From: a bacterium
GTDB taxonomy: Bacteria > Actinomycetota > Acidimicrobiia > UBA5794 > ZC4RG35
Assembly: GCA_028819835.1 (NCBI GenBank)
Contig: JAPPKR010000202.1
Coordinates: 1-13,913 of the forward strand
Reading direction: 5' to 3'
DNA: 13,913 nucleotides
In this document: positions 7,299 through 13,575 of the stretch, piece after piece
Position numbering within the stretch: position 1 is the stretch's first letter
How the letters are laid out: the number at the start of each line of letters is the position of its first letter
Position numbers and translations under genes: made by a program
The notes under the pieces: generated by a model
The model's database searches: none
What the model was told of the DNA's origin: nothing
Seen by the model: the letters and a program-made list of their open reading frames with translations, nothing else

Positions 7299-8546
7299 CT
7301 ACCCGGCTAACGGAACGGCGTCGACGGGATGCAGTTCACCACCGGTTGACTGGATGATGATCCAGTCGTCAACCAGTCGGAGTCCCTTCTCGTTGAAGCG
7401 CAAAGGCTTGCCGCGAGGAGTGACGAACCCATGCTCGTCGTTCATCAGGGGAGCAACGGCCGAATGGTCGGTCGTTCCTGCCGCCTCGATCGCCGCGATC
7501 AACTGCAGGGCCGCCGTGTAGCCCAGTTCGGACCACCAGTCCGGTGCATGGCCGAACTCGGCTTCATATGCCTCGGAGAAGGCGGCCGCCTCGGGAATCG
7601 ACTCGTCCAGAATCCACCCGGTGGAACTGTAAATGCCTTCGGAGAGGTCACCCAGGGCTTCCACTTCCGGCGGGGTGTACACGACCTCGTTGACCATGAT
7701 GTCACCCTCATAGCCGATCTCGCGGGCGGCTTGGACGGCATTCACGACCACGTCCTTACCCCACAGACCGAGATACAGCAGGTCCGGATCGTTGCCGACT
7801 CCCTTGGTCACTTCGACCCGAGCTTCAGCGGTGCCGTAGGGGAAGTACACCATGCCGGTGTACTCGAAGTCCGCCGCGGCCTCTTCCTCGAAGATGCGAG
7901 TGAACTCATCATGGGTGAGACGCACCCAGTCGGAGTCGACGCCCACACCCTGGACCCGCTTGTAACCCTGGGAGATCATCCAGCGGGCCAGCACCGACAA
8001 GGCGTTGCTGTCGGATTGGCTCTGCTTCACGGGGGCGCGGATGTGCACCGCTCCCTCGTATCCTTCTTCGGTGATCAACTCGGACCCGCAGGCGGTCACA
8101 ACCAATGGCATGCTGACCTCGGCCGTGACGTCCTTCATCGCCACGCATGTGGTGGCGTCGTTGCCGCCGGCGACTCCGGCCACGCCGTCGGCGATCGCCT
8201 TTCTCGCCGATGCCACCGACTCGTCGGCCGAGTAGCCCTCGTCGTAGTGGATCACTTCGATCTGGCTTCCCAGTAGTCCTCCGGCTTCGTTCTTCTGCAT
8301 CACGGCCAACTCGAACCCGTTGCGCATGATGTCGCCAAGGCCGCTTGCCACCCCGGAGTTGAACCAGATGGTGCCCAGCTTGATGGGCTCTGCCGGTTCG
8401 GGAGCGGCGGTGGTGGTTGGGGCCGCGGTGGTGGGAGCTGCCGTGGTCTCCGCCGCTTCTTCTTCTCCGTCACCACAAGCCGTGGCGACCAGAGCCAGGA
8501 CGGACAGCACTACCAATACTCGTACCCAAGATCTACGTTTACTCAT
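7299..8546 (-). CDS. Branched-chain-type ABC transporter substrate-binding lipoprotein
   Basis: A 415-residue extracytoplasmic binding protein of the LivK / periplasmic-binding type 6 family. Residues 1-23 form a signal peptide with two basic positions, a hydrophobic core and the lipobox VATA-C, so Cys24 is the predicted lipidated residue. It is followed by an acidic patch (GDGEEEAAE) and a low-complexity TTAAP linker (about residues 33-54) that tethers the mature domain. The domain starts at IKLGTIWFNSG and has the usual NEAGGLLG and Asp-rich first-lobe features. The ATG at 8544-8546 has an AAGGAG ribosome binding site. It is first in the operon, with a 333-base leader and promoter region upstream, consistent with high expression. 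It should deliver ligand to LivHMGF; ligand unknown, possibly the cyclic amide handled by HyuAB. Confidence 0.93.
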   Translation of the reverse strand: MSKRRSWVRVLVVLSVLALVATACGDGEEEAAETTAAPTTAAPTTTAAPEPAEPIKLGTIWFNSGVASGLGDIMRNGFELAVMQKNEAGGLLGSQIEVIHYDEGYSADESVASARKAIADGVAGVAGGNDATTCVAMKDVTAEVSMPLVVTACGSELITEEGYEGAVHIRAPVKQSQSDSNALSVLARWMISQGYKRVQGVGVDSDWVRLTHDEFTRIFEEEAAADFEYTGMVYFPYGTAEARVEVTKGVGNDPDLLYLGLWGKDVVVNAVQAAREIGYEGDIMVNEVVYTPPEVEALGDLSEGIYSSTGWILDESIPEAAAFSEAYEAEFGHAPDWWSELGYTAALQLIAAIEAAGTTDHSAVAPLMNDEHGFVTPRGKPLRFNEKGLRLVDDWIIIQSTGGELHPVDAVPLAG

Positions 8547-8639
8547 TTACCTGCCTTCTCCTTCCGGACCCATGCCACCAAGAGGATGGACATAGGGTCA
8601 CGCTGCTCTTCTCGTTCTCAGTCAATCTCGAAAGGAATG

Positions 8640-8670
8640 CCCCACCTGACGCTGCCAGGGGGGACACCCC
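8640..8670 (-). promoter_or_regulatory. Competing hairpins in the leader of the transporter operon
   Basis: In the minus-strand leader RNA the order is GGGG (8670-8667), UGU, CCCC (8663-8660), CCUG (8659-8656), a 7-base loop, CAGG (8648-8645), a bulged U, and GGGG (8643-8640). The central CCCC can pair either with the upstream GGGG across a 3-base loop, or join CCUG to form an 8-pair stem with the downstream CAGG-U-GGGG. The two pairings exclude each other. This resembles a leader switch or attenuator, but no known riboswitch consensus was recognised. It could simply be GC-rich coincidence. Confidence 0.3.
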
Positions 8671-8700
8671 GATCGAAATGCCCGTTTACCGGAATCTCTA

Positions 8701-8742
8701 TCCGATATACGGACGCTAGTAACCGCAGGCGGCGCGCGTCAA
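8701..8742 (-). promoter_or_regulatory. Candidate promoter of the transporter/hydrolase operon with operator-like repeat
   Basis: On the minus strand, TTGACG (8742-8737) is followed after 18 bases by TAGCGT (8718-8713), a plausible -35/-10 pair with a weak -10. Directly downstream, where transcription would start, is TCCG-N5-CGGA (8701-8713), a short inverted repeat in operator position. Related TTACCGGAA and TTCCGGAA strings lie nearby (about 8686-8694 and 8763-8770). The gap 8547-8879 otherwise contains only the leader hairpins and the inverted repeat after the thioesterase gene. Binding by the operon's IclR protein is a guess. Confidence 0.4.
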
Positions 8743-8843
8743 GAAATCGGAGAGTTAAAATTTTCCGGAACCCTTCACCAAGGGGACGGGCTCACGTTGT
8801 GCCCATGGGTGGAGATTTCGGTAAATGGGGGCCCGATCGGCCG

Positions 8844-8877
8844 CTCAAAGCCTCTTGATGGCGCGGCTGACTTTGAG
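8844..8877 (-). terminator. Inverted repeat just after the thioesterase gene
   Basis: CTCAAAG (8844-8850) and CTTTGAG (8871-8877) form a perfect 7-pair stem around a 20-base loop, starting two bases beyond the stop of the hotdog thioesterase gene. A GC-rich palindrome CCGATCGG (8833-8840) follows in the minus-strand direction. There is no U tract, so this is at best a weak or factor-assisted terminator for the msrA-aminotransferase-thioesterase unit. The position directly after the last stop codon is the main argument. Confidence 0.4.
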
Positions 8878-8879
8878 AC

Positions 8880-9290
8880 TCAGCGAACCTGATCCAGGTT
8901 CTGGAGGCGCAACCGACCTTGGGCGACCATCTTCCCGTCCGAGGCGCGGGTTATCGTCACCTGCCAGATTTGTTGGCTGCGCCCCTGGTGGACAGGCACG
9001 GCCTCCCCGTCCAAGCGCCCCAGGCGGTGGGAGCGGAAGAAGTCGGTGGCGTTGTGGACGCCGACCGCCGCCGCCATTCGGTGTTCCTGTGCCCACATGA
9101 AGGCTCCCACCGAAGCCAGCGTCTCCACCATGGTGCTGTGCAGTCCCGCGTTCACGATGCCGAACGGCTGATGGTGCTTCTCCCCCACTTCAACGTGCCC
9201 GCGCACCCTCGATGAGGACGACTCGTCGAGAACGATGCCAACCATCTCGGCGAACCCACCGCCGACGCCAAGCACGGAAGGGTCGGTCAC
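8880..9290 (-). CDS. Hotdog-fold thioesterase, PaaI/MenI-like
   Basis: A 136-residue single hotdog domain of typical length, expected to hydrolyse an acyl-CoA thioester in the cytoplasm as a dimer or tetramer. The catalytic segment HHQPFGIVNAG followed by MVETLAS contains Glu56, which aligns with the catalytic acid of the PaaI/4-hydroxybenzoyl-CoA thioesterase class. GVHNATDFFRSH (77-88) and QIWQVTITR (107-115) are further family landmarks. The usual HGG after GIV is NAG here (residues 47-49), a noticeable departure in a normally conserved turn. The start is GTG at 9288-9290; the ribosome binding site is poor, and an internal ATG at 9243-9245 is a less likely alternative. It lies 24 bases after the aminotransferase gene and is probably cotranscribed with it. 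Substrate unknown. Confidence 0.82.
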   Translation of the reverse strand: MTDPSVLGVGGGFAEMVGIVLDESSSSRVRGHVEVGEKHHQPFGIVNAGLHSTMVETLASVGAFMWAQEHRMAAAVGVHNATDFFRSHRLGRLDGEAVPVHQGRSQQIWQVTITRASDGKMVAQGRLRLQNLDQVR

Positions 9291-9314
9291 GACCGCAACT
9301 CTACCGGTCTCCGG

Positions 9315-10460
9315 CTAGCCCAGAGCCGACCACTTCTTGAGGCGCCGGACGGCCTCGGCGATGTCGTCGGTGGACTCCGAGTAAGAGAAACGGACCCAGC
9401 GATCTCCCTGCTCGGGATCAAAGTCGATGCCGGGAGTGACCGCCACTCCTATCTCCTTCAGCCACCGGGCGCACAGGGTGGGAGAATCCATGCCCAGATG
9501 AGAAATGTCGGCGTACACGTAGAACGCCCCGTCAGGCGGAGCGATCCGGCTTATGCCGGCTTCCGCCAACCCAGCCACCAGCACGTCCCTGCTCTCGGCG
9601 TAGGCCGTGACGATCGCGTCCAGTTCCGCGGTGCAGTCGAAGGCCTCCAGGGCGCCCAACTGGGAGACGGTGGGCGGTGCGATGAACAGATTCTGGGAGA
9701 GTCGTTCCACCGGTCGGAACATCTCGGGAGGAACCACCAGCCATCCCAGGCGCCAGCCGGTCATCGAGAAGTACTTGGAGAAGCTCTGCACCACAACCGG
9801 CCCATCGCTGAACTCCAGTGCGCTGTCGGCCGGTCTCCCGTAGTGGATCCCGTGATAGATCTCATCGCTGATCAGGACAGTCCCGGCGCTCTCGCAGAAT
9901 TCGACCACCGAGTTCAACTCCTCGGGCGTGAAGGTGACCCCGGTCGGGTTGGAGGGGCTCGCCACCACCAGCCCGTCCAGCGGACCGGCCATCTCCAGAC
10001 GTTCGATGGAGGGAACGAAGCGGGTCCCGGCGTCCACCCGCACCTCCACCAACTCCAGGCCCAGGGCAGACAGCACGTTGCGATAAGCGGAGTAGCCGGG
10101 CACGGTCATCGCCACCCGATCGCCGGGGTCGAAGAGCGCCAGGCAGGCCAGGACAAACCCGGCGGAGGCCCCGATGGTCGCCACCACCCGATCCGGCGAC
10201 ACCTCCAAGCCGTACCGGTCCTGATAGAAGCGACCGATTCTCTCCCGGAGGGCGCCCAGGCCGGTTGCCGCGGTGTAACCCAGCCGGTCCTCGATCAGGC
10301 CCTGGCGGGCAGCCTCCAGCACCCGGGAGGGAGCGGGCGTCATGGGTTGACCGACCTCCAGGTGAAGGACGTCTCCACCCTCCGCCTCCCGCAGGGCGGC
10401 CGCTTTCATCACCTCCATCACGTAGAACGGAGGGACCTGGGAGCGAAGGGACTCCTTCAC
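9315..10460 (-). CDS. PLP-dependent class I aminotransferase
   Basis: A 381-residue fold-type I aminotransferase. The PLP lysine is K229 in [14 protein letters not shown]. The cofactor-binding stretch SNPTG (170-174) and SDEIYH (198-203) are intact, as is the substrate-carboxylate arginine in WVRFSYS near the C-terminus. The open frame extends upstream through msrA, but homology begins at residue 1 as chosen here: GTG at 10458-10460, 13 bases after the msrA stop. The ribosome binding site is weak, so the start is the least certain part. The LEVGQP motif (34-39) is in the place where related enzymes have a GxGEP/GQP element. It transfers an amino group between an amino acid and a 2-oxo acid; the exact pair is not evident, with aspartate/alanine-type or aromatic specificity all possible. 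Confidence 0.92.
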   Translation of the reverse strand: MKESLRSQVPPFYVMEVMKAAALREAEGGDVLHLEVGQPMTPAPSRVLEAARQGLIEDRLGYTAATGLGALRERIGRFYQDRYGLEVSPDRVVATIGASAGFVLACLALFDPGDRVAMTVPGYSAYRNVLSALGLELVEVRVDAGTRFVPSIERLEMAGPLDGLVVASPSNPTGVTFTPEELNSVVEFCESAGTVLISDEIYHGIHYGRPADSALEFSDGPVVVQSFSKYFSMTGWRLGWLVVPPEMFRPVERLSQNLFIAPPTVSQLGALEAFDCTAELDAIVTAYAESRDVLVAGLAEAGISRIAPPDGAFYVYADISHLGMDSPTLCARWLKEIGVAVTPGIDFDPEQGDRWVRFSYSESTDDIAEAVRRLKKWSALG

Positions 10461-10473
10461 CGCGCTCGGCGGC

Positions 10474-11136
10474 CTAGCCGGTGGCGGGCTGTGCCTGCGC
10501 AGGGGTGCAATACGAGACCCCGGTGCCCCCGATGCCGCAGTACCCCCACGGGTTCTTGGCCAGATACTGCTGGTGGTAGTCCTCCGCGTAGTAGAAGGAC
10601 TTCCCCTCACCGATCTCGGTGGTGACCAGGTCGTAACCGTTCCTGTGCAACTCCTGCTGGTAGGCCTCGAGACTTGCCCGGACCGCCGGCAACTGCTCCG
10701 GGCGGGAGACATACACCGCGGAGCGATACTGGGTCCCGTAATCATTCCCCTGTCTCATTCCCTGGGTGGGATCATGGCCCTCCCAGAAAACAGCCATCAG
10801 TGCGTCGAGGTCGACCTGTCCCGGCTGGTACACAACCTGCACCAACTCTGTGTGACCGGTCATTCCCGAGCACACCTCTTCATAGGTGGGGTTGGGGGTG
10901 ATTCCGCCGCCGTACCCCACCGCGGTGGAGTACACGCCCTCGGTTTGCCAGAACATCCGCTCCGCGCCCCAGAAGCACCCCATTCCGAACCAGATCACCT
11001 CGGATCCCTCCGGGAAGGGGGGCGTGATGCGAGCATCGGTGACGAAGTGGAATTCAGGCACCGAAAGGGGATTCTCCCGGCCGGGGAGCGCCTTTTCCCT
11101 ATCGGGCAGAGTGGCGGGCTTCCTGCGCCATGACAT
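10474..11136 (-). CDS. msrA: Peptide methionine sulfoxide reductase MsrA
   Basis: A 220-residue MsrA that reduces the S-epimer of methionine sulfoxide in proteins. The catalytic motif [10 protein letters not shown] places the nucleophile at Cys54. The C-terminal [12 protein letters not shown] has Cys200, and Cys210 follows in SYCTP, matching the two recycling cysteines of E. coli-type MsrA. Further landmarks are [21 protein letters not shown] and [11 protein letters not shown]. The N-terminal extension with ALPGREN and VPEFHFV is usual for the long form. The start at 11134-11136 has no Shine-Dalgarno sequence in the preceding bases, which are pyrimidine-rich, so a leaderless or near-leaderless message is possible. 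It lies 62 bases after the channel gene, with no clear terminator between, so readthrough is possible. No MsrB partner is visible. Confidence 0.97.
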   Translation of the reverse strand: MSWRRKPATLPDREKALPGRENPLSVPEFHFVTDARITPPFPEGSEVIWFGMGCFWGAERMFWQTEGVYSTAVGYGGGITPNPTYEEVCSGMTGHTELVQVVYQPGQVDLDALMAVFWEGHDPTQGMRQGNDYGTQYRSAVYVSRPEQLPAVRASLEAYQQELHRNGYDLVTTEIGEGKSFYYAEDYHQQYLAKNPWGYCGIGGTGVSYCTPAQAQPATG

Positions 11137-11198
11137 AGGGAGGAGGCTACCAGTTACCGGCGGCTAAGGGCAACAAGAATTCGCCTGGGACTGCCCAT

Positions 11199-13328
11199 TC
11201 AACCCAACGCACCGAACCAGCGGTCGTGGAGTTGGCGGTAGACCCCGCTCTCGATGAGATCCAACAGGGCCAGGTTGACCCGCTCCCGGAAACCGGCGTC
11301 ATCCTGGCTCAGCACGAATCCGTACTGGACCTGTTCGAAGTCGGGACCGACCGTCACCACCTCGCCGCCTCCCTCCCGGGAGGCGTGGAAGTGAAGCACG
11401 GGAGCGTCGAAGACAATCGCATCGACCTCGCCTGCCTGTAGCAGCGAATACGCATCCCCGACGTCCTGGACCAGCACCGGCCCCACCCCTATGGAGGACA
11501 GGTAGGCTGCCCCCGCCGACTGGGAGACCGTGGCAACCCGGTGACCGGGTAAGTCGGAGGGTCCGGCGATCTCTCCACGCAGTTCGTTGACCGCCAGGGA
11601 AGACGCGATGGAAGCGGTGAAACTGGCGAACACCAGGGTTCCCAGGGCTATCCAGATCAGGGCGAACACTCTTCCCTTGTCGCCCCTGGCCACCTTGTCG
11701 CCATAACCGACGGTGCTCATGGTCACCACCGACCAGTAGAACGAGTCCCAGATTCCCTGGCGGTAGGGCACGGCGAAATCGGCGTTGTGATGCCGTTCCA
11801 ACCACCAGATCACATGGGCGGAGATCAGCACCGCCACACCGAACACCACCAGCAGCCAGGGAAGGTCCGAGGAGATGATGGCCCTCAGGAAGAGCAGGAT
11901 CCGATCCCCGATGTGCCGGTCCGCTTCGCTGGGCGCCATGATGGTCAACCCGGTGTTGAGCACCGGCAACGAGAAATCGACCAACCGCTCCCTGGATTCG
12001 GTGATTGCCACTCCCCCCAGGGCCAACCGGGCGACGCCACGTTCGATGTCATCGATCTGCTTGGCCACCGTGTCCACCGCGTGGATGTCGACTTCCATCC
12101 CCAGGCGGGCAGCCAGAAGGTGTGCCAACTCCACCTCGAAGCCGCTGTAGGAGCGGTCGTCATAAACCACGAATGGCGGGAGAATGCGTACGGCAACCGC
12201 CAGCCTGCCCCCGGCCGCCGAGACCGCGCCGCCGGCGTCCTCCACTCCCACCGCTTCCGGGTCCGCAGTTTTTATCCAGCCTTCCACGAGGGCTTGATTG
12301 GCGTCCACCCATTGCTCGGCATGGCGGCGGATGTCGTCGGGGTCCCCCTCGTCGGCCACCATCAAGGCGTTCTGGGCAGAGATGTCCCCCAGCGGGATCA
12401 CCACCTGCTCCAGCAGACTGCGGATGGATGGATTGGCTTCCAGGAACCGAGCGTTGGCCACAACTCGTATGTCATTGGGAGGCCAGCCGACCTGGCAGGG
12501 ATCGTTGGCGCATCCCCGGATCCCGGCGATCGTGGTCCGGTCCAGGTAGGCAGCCTGCTCCACAGGCAGTGAGGGGAAGGGCGTCTCGAGCCAGACCACG
12601 TCCCGACCAGGCTGTAACTCGCCAACGGTCCAGTTGGGCGTCCACGTGTAGTAGAGGACCGGACGCCCGGCTCGATACCGATCAAAAGTGGCCCTTATCG
12701 AGGGTGAGTAGGCGCCCTGCACCTGTTCGACCGTGTCCCTCAACCCGTACGCCTCCAGGTGGTGATCTATGATCGCAGCGCAACCCCACGAGGGCTCGCA
12801 CCCGGTGAGGTCGGCCAACCCGTCCCCGTCCTCATCGAACAGCGCGGCAAGTTCGGGGCTGGCCAAGTCGCCGAGGTTGGTGATCCCGTGAGCTTCCGCG
12901 GTGGCCTTGTCCACGAAGTATCCCTGCAGCGCGCCATCGTCCACTTGGGTTCCCACCACTTCCACTTGGTCCTCCTGAAGAAAGACGTCCTGTGTCGGGA
13001 ACCATCCGTTAGCCCACAGGTCCACGTCGCCAACCGCCACGGCTTCGTAGAACTCGTCATTGTCCATGGTCACAGGTCCCTCAACCTGATATCCGAGCCG
13101 CTGTATCAAGAGGCGATAAACCTCGGCTTGGAACCAGCCCGTATCCCAGGTGGCCCGCGCCATTCGCACCGGTTGCTTTTCAGCACCGCCGTCCTCAGAC
13201 TCGGCGACCGCCACGCCCGCGGCCAAGGGAGAAACAAGCATCACTGACAGTATTCCCAAGACAACTATGGAGATTCTGCGCATGAAGGATGTCCGAGTGG
13301 GCTGGGCCGAAGGGTAGCAAAGCGACAC
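11199..13328 (-). CDS. ProX betaine-binding domain fused to a prokaryotic glutamate-receptor-type potassium channel
   Basis: A 709-residue membrane receptor-channel. Residues 16-42 are a signal peptide (MRRIS start, hydrophobic core, AVA cleavage site). Residues about 52-356 form a full ProX-type glycine/proline betaine-binding domain. W109 (NGWFPTQ), W181 (CEPSWGC) and W229 (YYTWTPNW) match the three cage tryptophans of E. coli ProX, and C177/C183 match its disulfide; C273/C278 form an extra pair. A short Gly/Ala linker leads to SBP_bac_3 lobe S1 (375-466; R446 in TESRERLVDFS). M1 (489-509), the pore helix and TVGYGD filter (539-544), and M2 (551-580; SFTASIASSLAV, like the receptor SYTANLAAF motif) follow. 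Lobe S2 (588-706; QSAGAAYL, D641) completes the GluR0 plan. The GTG start has GAAAGGAG 8 bases upstream; the ATG at 13281-13283 better suits the signal peptide. Each module is secure; gating ligand and physiology are inferred. Confidence 0.93.
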   Translation of the reverse strand: MSLCYPSAQPTRTSFMRRISIVVLGILSVMLVSPLAAGVAVAESEDGGAEKQPVRMARATWDTGWFQAEVYRLLIQRLGYQVEGPVTMDNDEFYEAVAVGDVDLWANGWFPTQDVFLQEDQVEVVGTQVDDGALQGYFVDKATAEAHGITNLGDLASPELAALFDEDGDGLADLTGCEPSWGCAAIIDHHLEAYGLRDTVEQVQGAYSPSIRATFDRYRAGRPVLYYTWTPNWTVGELQPGRDVVWLETPFPSLPVEQAAYLDRTTIAGIRGCANDPCQVGWPPNDIRVVANARFLEANPSIRSLLEQVVIPLGDISAQNALMVADEGDPDDIRRHAEQWVDANQALVEGWIKTADPEAVGVEDAGGAVSAAGGRLAVAVRILPPFVVYDDRSYSGFEVELAHLLAARLGMEVDIHAVDTVAKQIDDIERGVARLALGGVAITESRERLVDFSLPVLNTGLTIMAPSEADRHIGDRILLFLRAIISSDLPWLLVVFGVAVLISAHVIWWLERHHNADFAVPYRQGIWDSFYWSVVTMSTVGYGDKVARGDKGRVFALIWIALGTLVFASFTASIASSLAVNELRGEIAGPSDLPGHRVATVSQSAGAAYLSSIGVGPVLVQDVGDAYSLLQAGEVDAIVFDAPVLHFHASREGGGEVVTVGPDFEQVQYGFVLSQDDAGFRERVNLALLDLIESGVYRQLHDRWFGALG

Positions 13329-13330
13329 AT
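13265..13330 (-). other. Possible 21-codon upstream reading frame overlapping the channel gene start
   Basis: An ATG at 13328-13330 lies six bases after GAAAGGAG and opens a frame that begins MCRFATLRPS and ends with TAG at 13265-13267. It overlaps, in another frame, both the GTG start of the channel gene (13328) and the internal ATG (13283). If ribosomes choose this ATG, they would finish 19 bases past the internal ATG, a geometry that permits coupled re-initiation there. The alternative is that GTG at 13328 is the real start and this frame is meaningless. No homology is recognised. Confidence 0.25.
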
Positions 13331-13401
13331 AAGGCGCTCCTTTCCGTCCTGAATTTGGATGTCATTCCACTAGGTGAAATAAGAAAAAAGAGTGACCGCT
13401 T

Positions 13402-13452
13402 TTGACGACGCGCCCGCAGGTTCGTAAGTAGGGTTGCTGGAAAAATACTTAC
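13402..13452. promoter_or_regulatory. Divergent intergenic region: inverted repeat over a candidate promoter
   Basis: GTAAGTA (13424-13430) and TACTTAC (13446-13452) are perfect reverse complements with centres 22 bases apart, about two helical turns, as expected for a dimeric regulator. On the plus strand, TTGACG (13402-13407) and TAAGTA (13425-13430) are 17 bases apart, so the left arm would cover the -10 of a promoter for the BCCT gene; that -10 is weak. The region 13365-13450 is also more AT-rich than its surroundings. No convincing minus-strand promoter for the channel gene was found, though it must lie in or near this 237-base gap. Confidence 0.4.
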
Positions 13453-13536
13453 CCCCGCCGGTCCGGGCTGAGGTTTGACTGGAGATCGTTGGCCGAGGGT
13501 GGTAGTGAATAGAGAAGACGACAGAAGGAGGCGAAA

Positions 13537-13575
13537 ATGGTCGATCCACGAGTAGAAAGGAGTTCGTATGTCTGA
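13537..13575 (+). other. Possible 12-codon leader frame overlapping the BCCT gene start
   Basis: ATG at 13537-13539 follows a strong AGAAGGAGG (13523-13531) with 5-base spacing and encodes MVDPRVERSSYV, then TGA at 13573-13575. Its last codons overlap the BCCT start ATG (13568) in another frame, and they contain the BCCT ribosome binding site GAAAGGAG (13555-13562). Translation of the leader would therefore pass through and expose or occlude that site. This is a plausible coupling or leader element. The strong ribosome binding site is the main evidence; the peptide itself resembles nothing known. Confidence 0.35.

Noticed and set aside
8317..8480. Repetitive tract in the binding-protein gene that could be taken for a DNA repeat element.
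   Set aside because: It encodes the Thr/Ala/Pro linker after the lipobox, and the repetition is explained by that low-complexity protein segment.
10461..10745. The aminotransferase frame stays open for 95 more codons upstream, to 10745.
   Set aside because: The extra stretch overlaps msrA and has an Arg/Ser/Pro-rich shadow composition. Aminotransferase homology begins at the GTG at 10460.
13384..13390. A-run giving a T-run on the minus strand, as for an intrinsic terminator.
   Set aside because: No stable GC-rich stem precedes it on either strand, and no gene ends there.
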